A stretch of DNA of 64,000 nt from Kallipyga massiliensis ph2 (lineage in GTDB: Bacteria > Bacillota > Clostridia > Tissierellales > Peptoniphilaceae). The notes beneath the pieces were generated by a model. It saw only the letters and a program-made list of their open reading frames with translations. It did not search any database and was not told the origin of the DNA. The translations under genes and the position numbers were made by a program. Of this stretch, positions 27,948-36,254 are shown one piece after another. Numbering within the stretch: position 1 is the stretch's first letter; each line of letters starts with the position of its first letter. The stretch is from positions 404,346 to 468,345 of the forward strand of contig NZ_HE978585.1 in NCBI RefSeq assembly GCF_000311985.1, read 5' to 3'.

Positions 27948-28376
27948 CTACTCCATTGGGGTTAAATAAACGGTCTCATACCCTTCCCCCTCATATTTTT
28001 GAATCAGATCCGGTAAATATTTTTTTTGGATATCACTGGCTGTGGCAAAAGGTAATAGATCCTTTCCTGTCTCCTTCCCTAAGAGAGGAGGGTCCTGTGT
28101 GGGATCTTCCACCCTAACGAGGCCATTTGGGCCAAGAAAAACAGAGGTGTAGACTTCTGTGAGGTATTGATCGGATTCTTTTTTTACCAGAATAAGGGAG
28201 AATCCTTCTTTTTCTTGTTTAACAAGAAATGCTTGAGAACCGGAGGCTTTTTCCTTGATCGCCTCTTGAACCTTTGGATTCTCTAAGTTGCCTTCTAATT
28301 TGTTGTTTTCTCCAGGGTGACGACAAGATGTAATGGCCAGCAAAAGAACAAGTAGGAGTAAAGTAGTTTTTTTCAT
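27948..28376 (-). CDS. small putative lipoprotein
   Basis: A 142-residue protein with a lipoprotein signal (KKTTLLLLVLLLAITSC; the Cys is the predicted lipidation site). The mature part is charged, with no family I recognise. The last residues (GEGYETVYLTPME) look like a strand. The ATG at 28376 has AAGGAG at the best spacing; an ATG at 28379 and a TTG at 28382 are too close to it. Codon use is more AT-rich than its neighbours. It is monocistronic, and the 28377-28621 gap is AT-rich. Confidence 0.72.
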   Translation of the reverse strand: MKKTTLLLLVLLLAITSCRHPGENNKLEGNLENPKVQEAIKEKASGSQAFLVKQEKEGFSLILVKKESDQYLTEVYTSVFLGPNGLVRVEDPTQDPPLLGKETGKDLLPFATASDIQKKYLPDLIQKYEGEGYETVYLTPME

Positions 28377-28621
28377 CATCAACTCCTTTTCTTAATACAT
28401 ACATTAAAACATTTAGATAAACCTTTTCCTAGATAAATTATACCTTGTTAATTCTAAATTGTAAATATTAAGTGGAGTTGTATTTCCCCCTAGCCTCAAA
28501 AAATTGATCGAATAAGGAGGATCAGCACATGCGGATCCCTCGAGCTCCACCCCCACCAATCATCTTGTCATCTCCCCCTTTCTTTAGTATTCTAATTAAT
28601 TGTGATAGAAAGGAAGCGCTT

Positions 28622-29485
28622 ATGAAAGTCCAGTCCATTTCATCGGGTTCCTCCGGAAACTGCGTCTATGTGGAGAGCGACCAAGTCTGCTTTTTGGTCG
28701 ATGCGGGGAAGTCGGGGCGACAAATCCAGGAGATCCTCCAGGCAGCAGGCATCGACCCCAGGCGGTTGGATGGGATCTTTGTGACCCATGAGCATGCGGA
28801 CCACATCCAGGGGGTGGGGGTCTTGAGCCGGCGCTTCCGGATCCCGGTCTTTGCCAATGAGAATACCTGGGGGGCCATGGCCAAGCGTCTGGGACGAATT
28901 GCCCCCAACCACCGGATCGTCTTCAGAAACGACCAGGCCTTTGAGTGGAAGGGACTGGAGGTCCGGGCCATCCCCATCCACCATGATGCGGTGGACCCGG
29001 TGGGCTACACCTTCACCAGCCGGGAGGAGAAGGCCACGATCCTGACAGACACGGGTTTTCTGGATGACCGGATCATGGACCGGATTGCGGACTCCAATAT
29101 CTTCTACCTGGAGGCCAACCATGATGTGGCCATGCTTTTGAATGGCCCCTATCCCGAGCCCCTGAAGGAAAGGGTCCTGTCCAACCGGGGCCACCTCTCC
29201 AACCGCCAGGCAGGCCAGGCCTTGGCCGGCCTCCTTCGGGGGAAGGATGAGGTGGTCCTCTTGGCCCACTTATCCGAAGAAAATAATACGCCGGAGATTT
29301 CTCTGGCGACGGTCCGGGCTGTCCTCATGGAGGAGGGCATCGATCCCGACCGGGGGATGACCATCAAGGTGGCTCCCCGGCATGCGGCATCGAGGGTCTA
29401 CACCTGCCGCTACGATCAAGAAAATTGTCCGGATGCCGGCGACATCAGCCCGGGTCCATTGGTAGAGAAAGAAAGGAGGGGATGA
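28622..29485 (+). CDS. MBL-fold metallohydrolase, WalJ/YycJ-like
   Basis: A 287-residue metallo-beta-lactamase-fold protein with the metal motif THEHADHIQG (about residue 58) and later metal ligands (DTGF and NHD). It begins SSGSSGNCVYVES, typical of WalJ/YycJ, thought to be a nuclease or hydrolase linked to cell-wall and DNA-replication coordination. The walRK genes are not nearby. The ATG at 28622 has AAAGGAAG upstream; an earlier in-frame start would add an untypical segment. It is translationally linked to the next gene. Confidence 0.9.
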   Translation: MKVQSISSGSSGNCVYVESDQVCFLVDAGKSGRQIQEILQAAGIDPRRLDGIFVTHEHADHIQGVGVLSRRFRIPVFANENTWGAMAKRLGRIAPNHRIVFRNDQAFEWKGLEVRAIPIHHDAVDPVGYTFTSREEKATILTDTGFLDDRIMDRIADSNIFYLEANHDVAMLLNGPYPEPLKERVLSNRGHLSNRQAGQALAGLLRGKDEVVLLAHLSEENNTPEISLATVRAVLMEEGIDPDRGMTIKVAPRHAASRVYTCRYDQENCPDAGDISPGPLVEKERRG

Positions 29486-30522
29486 TGGAAGACCGTCATA
29501 TGGAAGACCGTCATATGGAAACCGGCCAGGACATCCTCCGCCGGAATTTCAGACCGGAGGACCTGGCCCAAGCCAACACCATCCCTGTGGGGGATGCCAA
29601 GACCATCGGGGTCCAGGTCCGGGAGGGGGAGAGCCATGAGGAAGCCGTCGCCCGGGCTTACCCCCGAGCCTATGAATACTTCGGCCGGGACCTCCTCCCC
29701 ATGAGAGAGATCGAACACAAGATCCAGACCACCTACCGGATCGACACCGTGGCCAAGTTCACCAAGGCCCTCAAGGAATATGACATGCTGGCGCCGGGGG
29801 ATAAGGTGGGGGTGGCCATCTCGGGAGGCAAGGATTCCCTCCTCCTGGCCAAGCTCTTCCAAATTCTCTCCCGCTATTCCAAGATTCCCTTTGACGTGGA
29901 ATTTTTAGCCATGGACCCGGGCTATGCCCCCATCAACCGGGAGCTTTTGGAATTCAACCTGGCCTGGCTGGGCATCCCGGCCACCATCTACCGGTCGGAC
30001 GTCTTCGAGGTGACGGACAGCGAGGAGCCCAAGGCCCCCTGCTATCTTTGCGCTCGGATGCGGCGGGGCTTCCTCTACGCCAAGGCGAAAGAGATGGGCT
30101 GCAACAAGCTGGCCCTGGGCCACCACTACAATGACGTCATCGAAACCACCCTCCTCAACGTTCTCTTCTCCGGCAACTTCAAGGTCATGATGCCCAAGAT
30201 CGTCGCCCGGAATTTCGAAGATATGGACCTCCTCCGGCCCATGGTCCTGATCAAAGAGGAGGCCATCATCCGCTGGCGGGACGGGGTGGGACTCAAGGCC
30301 CTTGACTGTGCCTGCACCGTAACCCAGAAATCCGAAGGCTCCCGGCGAAAATTCGTCAAGGGCCTGATCCAAGAACTCAAGAAGGAGAACCCCATGGTGG
30401 AAGATTCCATCTTCCGCTCCGGCCAGAATGTGGCAGTTGATGCCATCCTGGGCTATGTCAACCACGGGGTCCACCACAGCTTTTTAGAACATTATGGAGA
30501 TCAAACATGGGAACCCTTTTAG
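29485..30522 (+). CDS. TtcA-like tRNA 2-thiolation PP-loop protein
   Basis: A 345-residue N-type ATP pyrophosphatase with the PP-loop AISGGKDSLLLAK (about residue 114) and Cys pair CYLC (about 188), as in TtcA-family enzymes that thiolate tRNA cytidine-32 using an Fe-S cluster. A later CACT adds further cysteines. The ATG at 29485 overlaps the WalJ stop codon and follows AGGAGG. The first ten codons are a perfect 15-base duplication (MEDRH twice). The last 16 bases overlap uppP. Confidence 0.85.
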   Translation: MEDRHMEDRHMETGQDILRRNFRPEDLAQANTIPVGDAKTIGVQVREGESHEEAVARAYPRAYEYFGRDLLPMREIEHKIQTTYRIDTVAKFTKALKEYDMLAPGDKVGVAISGGKDSLLLAKLFQILSRYSKIPFDVEFLAMDPGYAPINRELLEFNLAWLGIPATIYRSDVFEVTDSEEPKAPCYLCARMRRGFLYAKAKEMGCNKLALGHHYNDVIETTLLNVLFSGNFKVMMPKIVARNFEDMDLLRPMVLIKEEAIIRWRDGVGLKALDCACTVTQKSEGSRRKFVKGLIQELKKENPMVEDSIFRSGQNVAVDAILGYVNHGVHHSFLEHYGDQTWEPF

Positions 30523-31406
30523 ACATTCTTAAAGTAGCCATCCTGTCCCTGGTGGAGGGGGTCACGGAATTCCTCCCCATCTCATCCACCGGCCACCTCA
30601 TCCTGGTCAACGACTTCATCAAGCTCTCCCCGGAGGCCTTTGCCAACGCCTTCACCGTCATCATCCAGCTGGGGGCCATCCTGTCGGTAGTCGTCCTCTA
30701 CTTTGACCGCCTCAACCCCTGGTCCAAAAACAAGCCCCACCCCCAAAAGCCCCGTCGCTATGAGGACTTTAACGTCCAGACCAAGGTCCACTATCAGCTG
30801 ACCCAAGCCGCCGACGCCAAGACTCTCCGCCTTTGGGGCAAGGTCCTGGTCGCCTGCATTCCGGCCGCCATCCTGGGCCTCCTTTTCGACGACATGATCG
30901 ATGCCAAGCTCATGAACATGCCCGTCGTGACCGCCACCCTCTTCCTCTATGGGGTCCTCATCCTGGCCATCGAAAGATGGAACGCCGGCCGGGGCTCCGC
31001 TGCCTATGAAGAGGTCAGCGACCTCCCCCTCCGGATCGCCTTCCTCATCGGCTGCTTCCAATGCCTGGCCCTGGTTCCCGGCACCTCCCGGTCCGCCGCC
31101 ACCATCCTGGGGGCCATGATCCTGGGCTCATCCCGGGTCGCCGCCGCCGAATTCTCCTTCTTTCTGGCCATCCCCACCATGCTGGGCGCCACCTTCCTCA
31201 AGGTCATCAAAAACCTGGGCGGCTTCACCCTCTACCAGTGGTTCCTCATCCTCCTGGGCCTGGTCCTTTCCTTCATCGTGGCCTATATCGTCATCAAGAA
31301 ATTCATGGACTATATCAAGCGGAAGGATTTCGCCGTCTTCGGCTATTACCGGATCGGCCTGGCCGCCATTCTGGTGGTCTATATGCTGGTGAAGAGCTTG
31401 TTGTAG
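30507..31406 (+). CDS. uppP: undecaprenyl-diphosphatase UppP/BacA
   Basis: A 299-residue polytopic enzyme that recycles undecaprenyl pyrophosphate for peptidoglycan and other surface polymers. Both family motifs are visible: VEGVTEFLPISSTGHLIL near the N-terminus and LVPGTSRSAATILGAM in the second half. It overlaps the TtcA-like gene, suggesting translational coupling. A DUF368 protein elsewhere in the window may act on the same lipid carrier. Confidence 0.95.
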   Translation: MGTLLDILKVAILSLVEGVTEFLPISSTGHLILVNDFIKLSPEAFANAFTVIIQLGAILSVVVLYFDRLNPWSKNKPHPQKPRRYEDFNVQTKVHYQLTQAADAKTLRLWGKVLVACIPAAILGLLFDDMIDAKLMNMPVVTATLFLYGVLILAIERWNAGRGSAAYEEVSDLPLRIAFLIGCFQCLALVPGTSRSAATILGAMILGSSRVAAAEFSFFLAIPTMLGATFLKVIKNLGGFTLYQWFLILLGLVLSFIVAYIVIKKFMDYIKRKDFAVFGYYRIGLAAILVVYMLVKSLL

Positions 31407-31419
31407 GAATCATGGTTGA

Positions 31420-31456
31420 GCGCCCCCCTAGTTTTCTACTAGGGGGGATTTTTTTG
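31420..31456 (+). terminator. Rho-independent terminator after uppP
   Basis: Complementary CCCCCCTAG and CTAGGGGGG arms around a short loop are followed by ATTTTTTT. It ends the walJ-ttcA-uppP transcript. Confidence 0.88.
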
Positions 31457-31504
31457 TCGCCATTTTACAAGAATGTCTTACCAACAGCTGAACCTTGCCC
31501 GAGC

Positions 31505-31775
31505 CAGGGATAAAACCCTGTTAAATAGAAAACTCATGAGTATAACAGGGTTCGGCGCCCTGACAATTGATTAGATTTCAAAATTAGCAGGGTCAAAAAA
31601 GATCCTGACAAATAAGATAATCGCAAGAATATCAGGGTCAACGGCCCTGATAATTTGCTAAATCATGAAAATAGCAGGGTGAAAAAGGGCCCTGATAATT
31701 TATCGGATTGTGAAAATATCAGGGCTTGAAACCCTGACAACTAGCGAAATGACAGGAAAATCAGGATTGAAGGAT
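31505..31775. repeat. tandem palindrome array A (period 41-45 bp, six units plus a degenerate one)
   Basis: Six palindromes of the form CAGGG-loop-CCCTG start at 31505, 31546, 31588, 31633, 31675 and 31720, with a degenerate seventh at 31762. The loops vary (6, 7, 10, 7, 10, 7 bases), but the spacer between successive palindromes is always exactly 25 bases. The spacers are AT-rich, diverged and mostly end in AAAATA or similar. No open frame covers the array. G-T wobble in several stems is compatible with a plus-strand RNA, although unit 6 argues the other way. The last spacer resembles the core of arrays B and C. Confidence 0.85.
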
Positions 31776-31917
31776 ACTTAAGAATCGAGCAACTCATGAG
31801 TTCAGAGCCCGAGGCAGGAGTCACCGCCGAAGGCGGCTTGCCATCAAGGGTAGCTACCCAAACTCATGAGGAAATCAGGCCCTAGCCAGGGTGGCGGCTC
31901 CAAACAACCCGCCCGAA

Positions 31918-32069
31918 GGGAAATTTCCCTCCATCCCGGTCCAATATGATAAAATAAACCTAACTGTTCTGTCCTAGCGAGTGCGCCCGTGGACGACGAC
32001 CAAATAGCTTAATAGGTCGCATTCGAACCGGTTGAAGCCTCCCTAGACGGAAGAACTTAAGGAGAACAT
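31918..32069 (+). promoter_or_regulatory. promoter, palindrome and structured leader before the CorC-like gene
   Basis: The 31776-32069 segment contains small hairpins (CCGCCGAAGGCGG, GGGTAGCTACCC) and then a perfect 12-bp palindrome GGGAAATTTCCC (31918-31929) just upstream of a -10-like TATGAT (31945). A leader of about 110 bases follows. GTCCTAG at its start can pair with CTAGAC near 32044 (one bulge), closing a region that contains CGACC/GGTCG and AACCGGTT. It resembles a multi-branched RNA regulator but matches no riboswitch that I know. AAGGAG precedes the ATG at 32070. Confidence 0.45.
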
Positions 32070-33443
32070 ATGGACCCTGCGCAAACTGACCCTGGAGCCC
32101 GAAGTATTATTAGCCAATTGGTGGTGATGTTCATCCTCATCCTGATCAATGCCTTTTTTGCGGCGTCGGAGATGGCCTTGGTGAGTGTGGATGACCACCG
32201 GATGAAGGAGCATGCGGAGGAGGGGGATCCTAAGGCCAAGCGGATCCTCAAGCTTATGGAGGATCCTTCGCGCTTTCTGTCAACCATCCAAATCTGCATC
32301 ACCTTGGCGGGCTTTTTCAACTCAGCGGCAGCGGCAACGGGTCTTGCCCAATATCTGGGGGTCTGGTTTGCCCAACTGGGCCTGCCCTCGCCCTACCAGG
32401 TGGCGACGGTCCTCTTGACCGTGGTCCTGTCCTTTCTCACCATCGTTTTTGGGGAACTCATCCCCAAGCGTCTGGCCCTTCAAAATCCGGACGGCTTTTC
32501 TCTTTCCGCGGTCACCTTTCTTTGGTGGGCCTCCAAGATCCTCCGGCCCTTTGTCTCCCTCCTCTCCAACATCACCAACGGCATCCTCCGCTTGATGGGG
32601 ATTGAGATTTCCTCTTCGGAAGAGCAGGTCACCATGTCGGACATCAAGTCCATCATCAACGTGGGCCAGTCCCAGGGCATCATTAACCACATCGAAGAGG
32701 AGATGATCAATTCCATCATCACCTTCGACAATAAGATGGCGGAAGAGATTATGACCCCTCGGACAGAGGTCTTCTGCATCGACATCAACGACCCCATCTC
32801 CGAGTTTTTGGATGAGCTCCTCTCCGTTCGCTATTCCCGGATCCCGGTCTATGACGATGAGATTGACAACATCATCGGGGTCCTCTACATCAAAGACTTT
32901 CTCCAAGCTGCCTACAAGTCGGGCTTTGACGGTATCAAGCTCCGGGACATCATCCGCCCCGCCTACTTCGTCCCCGAACGCAAGAACATCAACGAGCTTT
33001 TCGGGGAGATGCGGGAGGACAACTTCCACTTCGCGGTCCTCATCGATGAGTACGGGGGCTTCTCCGGCATCGTGACCATGGAGGACCTCCTGGAAGAAAT
33101 CGTCGGCGACATCGACGATGAGTATGATGCGGATGAGCCGGAAATTGAAAAGGTCTCGGATAACATCTGGTACGCTAAAGGGACCCTGTCCATCAAAGAA
33201 CTCAACACCAACCTGGGCAGCCGGTTGGATGAGGCCCACGAAGATTACGACACCCTGGGCGGCCTCCTCTACTTTCTCATGGGACGGATCCCGGAGGATA
33301 GCGAGCAGCCCTACGTCTATTACCAGGGGATCCATTTTATGGTGGAAGAGATTGAAAACAAGCGCTTTGCCCGAGTCCGGATCGAGTACGACCCCGAAGA
33401 GCAGGATGAGGATTCGGAAACGGAAGACAAAGAACGATTCTAA
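32070..33443 (+). CDS. CNNM/CorC-family membrane protein (hemolysin C-like)
   Basis: A 457-residue protein with an N-terminal DUF21/CNNM transmembrane domain (about 15-200), a CBS-domain pair (about 215-340; EIMTPRTEVFCID and VPERKNINELFGEMR) and a C-terminal CorC_HlyC domain (about 355-440). Relatives such as MpfA and CorC act in magnesium export or tolerance. The C-terminus is acidic. The leader immediately upstream could couple expression to an ion or metabolite. It starts at ATG 32070 with AAGGAG. Confidence 0.9.
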   Translation: MDPAQTDPGARSIISQLVVMFILILINAFFAASEMALVSVDDHRMKEHAEEGDPKAKRILKLMEDPSRFLSTIQICITLAGFFNSAAAATGLAQYLGVWFAQLGLPSPYQVATVLLTVVLSFLTIVFGELIPKRLALQNPDGFSLSAVTFLWWASKILRPFVSLLSNITNGILRLMGIEISSSEEQVTMSDIKSIINVGQSQGIINHIEEEMINSIITFDNKMAEEIMTPRTEVFCIDINDPISEFLDELLSVRYSRIPVYDDEIDNIIGVLYIKDFLQAAYKSGFDGIKLRDIIRPAYFVPERKNINELFGEMREDNFHFAVLIDEYGGFSGIVTMEDLLEEIVGDIDDEYDADEPEIEKVSDNIWYAKGTLSIKELNTNLGSRLDEAHEDYDTLGGLLYFLMGRIPEDSEQPYVYYQGIHFMVEEIENKRFARVRIEYDPEEQDEDSETEDKERF

Positions 33444-33447
33444 GCCA

Positions 33448-33483
33448 AAGACCTGCCAGCCGACCCGGGGCAGGTCTTTTTTT
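33448..33483 (+). terminator. Rho-independent terminator
   Basis: AAGACCTGCC and GGCAGGTCTT arms around a ten-base loop, followed by a run of T. It lies between the CorC-like gene and the next gene, which is 58 bases downstream. Confidence 0.82.
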
Positions 33484-33500
33484 ACGAGAAAGGGGGGGCC

Positions 33501-34889
33501 ATGGACCCGATGGATAAAACAAGCCCGGATGACCGGGAACCTGCTGAGACCGAGGTGGTTCCGGACGATGTCGCTCCTGCGGACAAGGTGACCCCGGACC
33601 AGGACGAAGAAGATAAAGAAGAGAAAGAAGAGGAAGAAGAGAAAGAAGAGGAAGAAGAAATCTTCCCCTGGCGGGCCTATGAGGAAGAGAGCCCGGTGGA
33701 CCGGGCGGAGGGCTCAGGGGAAGGTCCGGGGCCGAATCTCGCCCAGGAGCCATCGATGGTCAAGGACTTCCTTGCCGGAGGAAGGGACTTTATCCGGAAA
33801 AAATTCAAGTGGACCCTGGCCGGGCTGGCCCTTATCGTTCTTCTCTTTTTGGCGATTTCCTTTTTCCGGAACCGCCAGGTTCTGACCCAGCCTATCAAGG
33901 TGGAGGAAGCCTGGAAGAAAAAGATCCTCAAGGGAAATACCCTCTACTACCTGGAGGGGACGGAAATAGTGGCCCGGGAGGGCGGCCAGGAGCGCTTCCG
34001 GGTGGCCTTGGGCAAGCAGGTGAGTGACCTGGCCTATGGCCCCATGATCTATGCCCTGGCGGATGGAAAAATCAAGGTCCTGGACATGGATTCGGGCGAG
34101 ACGGTCCATGAGAAAGAGGAGGCCAAAGCCCTCTGGCTCCAGCCCCTGGAAGACGGGGGAGTGGCTGTGGCCCTGCCGGACCGGGTCCTCCTCCTCGACC
34201 GAAATTTGGAGGTCCGGGAGGTCCAGGAAGCCCGGTCCATCCCCTATGCCTTCTATAAAACCGCTATGGGGACAGCCCGGTTGGACGGGGGTCCCATCCA
34301 AAAGGACCTGGTCGTCCAGGGTCAGGTGGAGTGGGATGTGGGGATCGCCCCCTATCCCCCCGAAGACCGGACCCTCTCTTTTCTGGCTATCCATGAGGAG
34401 GGTCGGCCCGACATCCTCCTGCCCTCCCGTCGTCCCCTTCTGGATGTCAAAGAAGGACCCAAGGGGGCCTGGCTGGTCCTTTCTGCTGACCGCCTCCTGG
34501 TCATTCGGGAGGGGGCCATGGTCCGGTCCATCCCCTTCACCAGGGTCCGAGACTGGGCTATTGGAGACAAGCTGGCCATCTTGGACGGGGCCAAGGTCCG
34601 CCTCATCGACATGGAGAACTGGGAGGTCCAGGACCTGCCTCTGGACTTTATCCCCAGCCAGCTGGCAACCTTCCAAAGGGAAATCTATGCCCTTGGCGAA
34701 GGAAAGCTGGCCCACTTAAATGGGGAGGTGAAAGAAGGCAAATTAGTCTTGAAAAAGGGCATTTCTCAACCCATCATCCAAAACCTGGATGGAGCCCCCG
34801 CTGCCGTCACCGACCAAGGGTTGGTTCCCTTGAACCGGGTGGATCTGGGCCAGGAAGAAAAGATCCCGGAAAAGACCCAAGAGAAATAG
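33501..34889 (+). CDS. membrane-anchored beta-propeller-like protein
   Basis: A 462-residue protein. Residues 1-75 are very acidic with runs of E and K, then comes one membrane helix at about 110-128 (LAGLALIVLLFLAISFF), and the outside part is rich in short beta-strand repeats (LYYLEGTEIVA, IYALADGKIKVLDMDSG, VALPDRVLLLDRNLEV). The layout resembles DUF5711-type clostridial proteins, predicted to form a propeller. Function is unknown. It is followed 13 bases later by mscS and DUF951, so a three-gene operon is likely. Confidence 0.75.
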   Translation: MDPMDKTSPDDREPAETEVVPDDVAPADKVTPDQDEEDKEEKEEEEEKEEEEEIFPWRAYEEESPVDRAEGSGEGPGPNLAQEPSMVKDFLAGGRDFIRKKFKWTLAGLALIVLLFLAISFFRNRQVLTQPIKVEEAWKKKILKGNTLYYLEGTEIVAREGGQERFRVALGKQVSDLAYGPMIYALADGKIKVLDMDSGETVHEKEEAKALWLQPLEDGGVAVALPDRVLLLDRNLEVREVQEARSIPYAFYKTAMGTARLDGGPIQKDLVVQGQVEWDVGIAPYPPEDRTLSFLAIHEEGRPDILLPSRRPLLDVKEGPKGAWLVLSADRLLVIREGAMVRSIPFTRVRDWAIGDKLAILDGAKVRLIDMENWEVQDLPLDFIPSQLATFQREIYALGEGKLAHLNGEVKEGKLVLKKGISQPIIQNLDGAPAAVTDQGLVPLNRVDLGQEEKIPEKTQEK

Positions 34890-34902
34890 GAAAGGAGACC
34901 GC

Positions 34903-35748
34903 ATGAGACTGGAAAACCTGATTCTTTGGATGGAGGAAAGCCTCCACCTGCCCCGAATTCTGGGCGCCCTATTGATCTCCGGGGTCCTCATCCTTCTGGC
35001 CAAGATCATCCGGGAGGTATTCTGGCGTTTTCTTTCCCAGGTCTATGCCAAGAAATCGACCTGGAAGGGGACCAACGAACGGGATAAGACCATTCTTTCC
35101 ATCGCCCGGTCTACCCTGACCTTCCTGATTTACTTCTTCACCGCCGTGATCATCCTGGACCTCTTCGGCATCAACACCGCCTCGGTTCTAACGGCGGCCG
35201 GGATCGGCGGTATCGCCCTGGCCTTTGGTGCTCAGCGGATCATCGCCGACCTCTTTTCCGGCCTCTTCATCCTGGTTGACGGCGACCTCAACGTGGGCGA
35301 TTGGGTGGAATTTGCCGGCAAGGAGGGGGAGGTGGTGGAAATCGGCCTCCGCCGGACCAAGATTATCCAATACACCGGAGTCCTCATCATCGTCCCCAAC
35401 TCCGAGATCAAGACCATCATCAACTATCGGACGACCCGGAACCGGGTCAAGTGCGACGTCACCCTTTCCGTCCCCATCCGACTAGCTCCGGAAGAGGCTC
35501 AGGCCATCTTCCAGCCGGCAGCCCTGGCCCTCTACCGAGACCAGGGGGACTTCTTCCTGGAAGAACCCACTTACATGGGGATCGACCAGGTCAATGCCTA
35601 TTCCTATCTCTACCGGATCGGCTTGGTTTCGGACTATGACCACCGCTTTGCTGCCCAGAGGAAGGTTCGGGAGGCTTGCCTCAAGGCCCTCCAGGACCAC
35701 CGCCCTGACCTCCTGGGCCAGGGGCCGGTCCTTGTGGAAGGAGAGTGA
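34903..35748 (+). CDS. small-conductance mechanosensitive channel MscS family
   Basis: A 281-residue channel with two or three N-terminal membrane helices, the pore-lining helix (TAAGIGGIALAFGAQRIIAD) and the beta domain starting VGDWVEFAGKEGEVVEIGLR and NSEIKTIINY. It opens under membrane tension to release solutes on osmotic downshift. AAAGGAG precedes the ATG. A putative propeller protein is upstream and DUF951 is 3 bases downstream, an arrangement I recall near the origin of other Firmicutes. Confidence 0.92.
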   Translation: MRLENLILWMEESLHLPRILGALLISGVLILLAKIIREVFWRFLSQVYAKKSTWKGTNERDKTILSIARSTLTFLIYFFTAVIILDLFGINTASVLTAAGIGGIALAFGAQRIIADLFSGLFILVDGDLNVGDWVEFAGKEGEVVEIGLRRTKIIQYTGVLIIVPNSEIKTIINYRTTRNRVKCDVTLSVPIRLAPEEAQAIFQPAALALYRDQGDFFLEEPTYMGIDQVNAYSYLYRIGLVSDYDHRFAAQRKVREACLKALQDHRPDLLGQGPVLVEGE

Positions 35749-35751
35749 GCT

Positions 35752-35979
35752 ATGGTCAATTACCGGGTGGGCAATGTGGTCGTTCTGAAAAAAGGCCATC
35801 CCTGCGGGACGAATGCCTGGATCATCCGCCGGACCGGGACCGAAATCAAGCTGGAATGCGCCGGCTGTGGTCGGGAGGTCTGGATGGACCGGCCCGCCTT
35901 CCATAAGAGCCTGCGGAAGATTCAAAACAAGGAGGGAAAATTCGTTTCCATCCTCCACTACATAGGGGAGGATGAATAA
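35752..35979 (+). CDS. DUF951 family protein
   Basis: A 75-residue protein matching the Firmicute DUF951 family: GNVVVLKKGHPCGTNAWIIR, then KLECAGCGREVWMDR. The cysteines (HPCG and CAGCG) could bind a metal. Function is unknown. It usually lies beside an mscS homologue, as here, 3 bases after it. Confidence 0.9.
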   Translation: MVNYRVGNVVVLKKGHPCGTNAWIIRRTGTEIKLECAGCGREVWMDRPAFHKSLRKIQNKEGKFVSILHYIGEDE

Positions 35980-36148
35980 AAAAAGGATAATCTTATTCAA
36001 GAGATGCTTCTTTTGATGCAAGGCGTTTTGTCAAACACACTGCATTAGAGAAGCTCTTTTTTTATTCGAGCTGTCATCGATGTCTTCCTTCATTACAGCT
36101 TGGAAGCCTAGCCTGGCTTATATTTGTCCTCATTTATTCCATAAAAAC

Positions 36149-36235
36149 GTGCATATGCACATAAAATAGGAATGAATCATGAAAAGTATCTTATTTTGCG
36201 ATAGAATATCATTACTAAAAAGCGTGCAATTGCAC
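36149..36235. promoter_or_regulatory. paired GTGCA palindromes upstream of AAA ATPase
   Basis: Two 12-bp perfect palindromes, GTGCATATGCAC (36149-36160) and GTGCAATTGCAC (36224-36235), are 75 bases apart; the second is 19 bases before the ATPase ATG. They share GTGCA arms and differ only at the two central bases. They may be operators for the gene or motifs tied to its mobility. The rest of 35980-36254 is AT-rich with nothing else clear. Confidence 0.55.
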
Positions 36236-36254
36236 AGAAATGAGGAGCAATCTG

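Noticed and set aside
31505-31775. Array A as a CRISPR
   Set aside because: Repeats are only 16-20 bp with varying loops, spacers of 25 bp are similar to one another, and no cas genes are in the window.
31970-32060. Leader of the CorC-like gene as a tRNA, tmRNA or SRP RNA
   Set aside because: A TTCGAA-like stretch resembles a T-arm, but no acceptor stem, CCA end or other conserved arms could be found.
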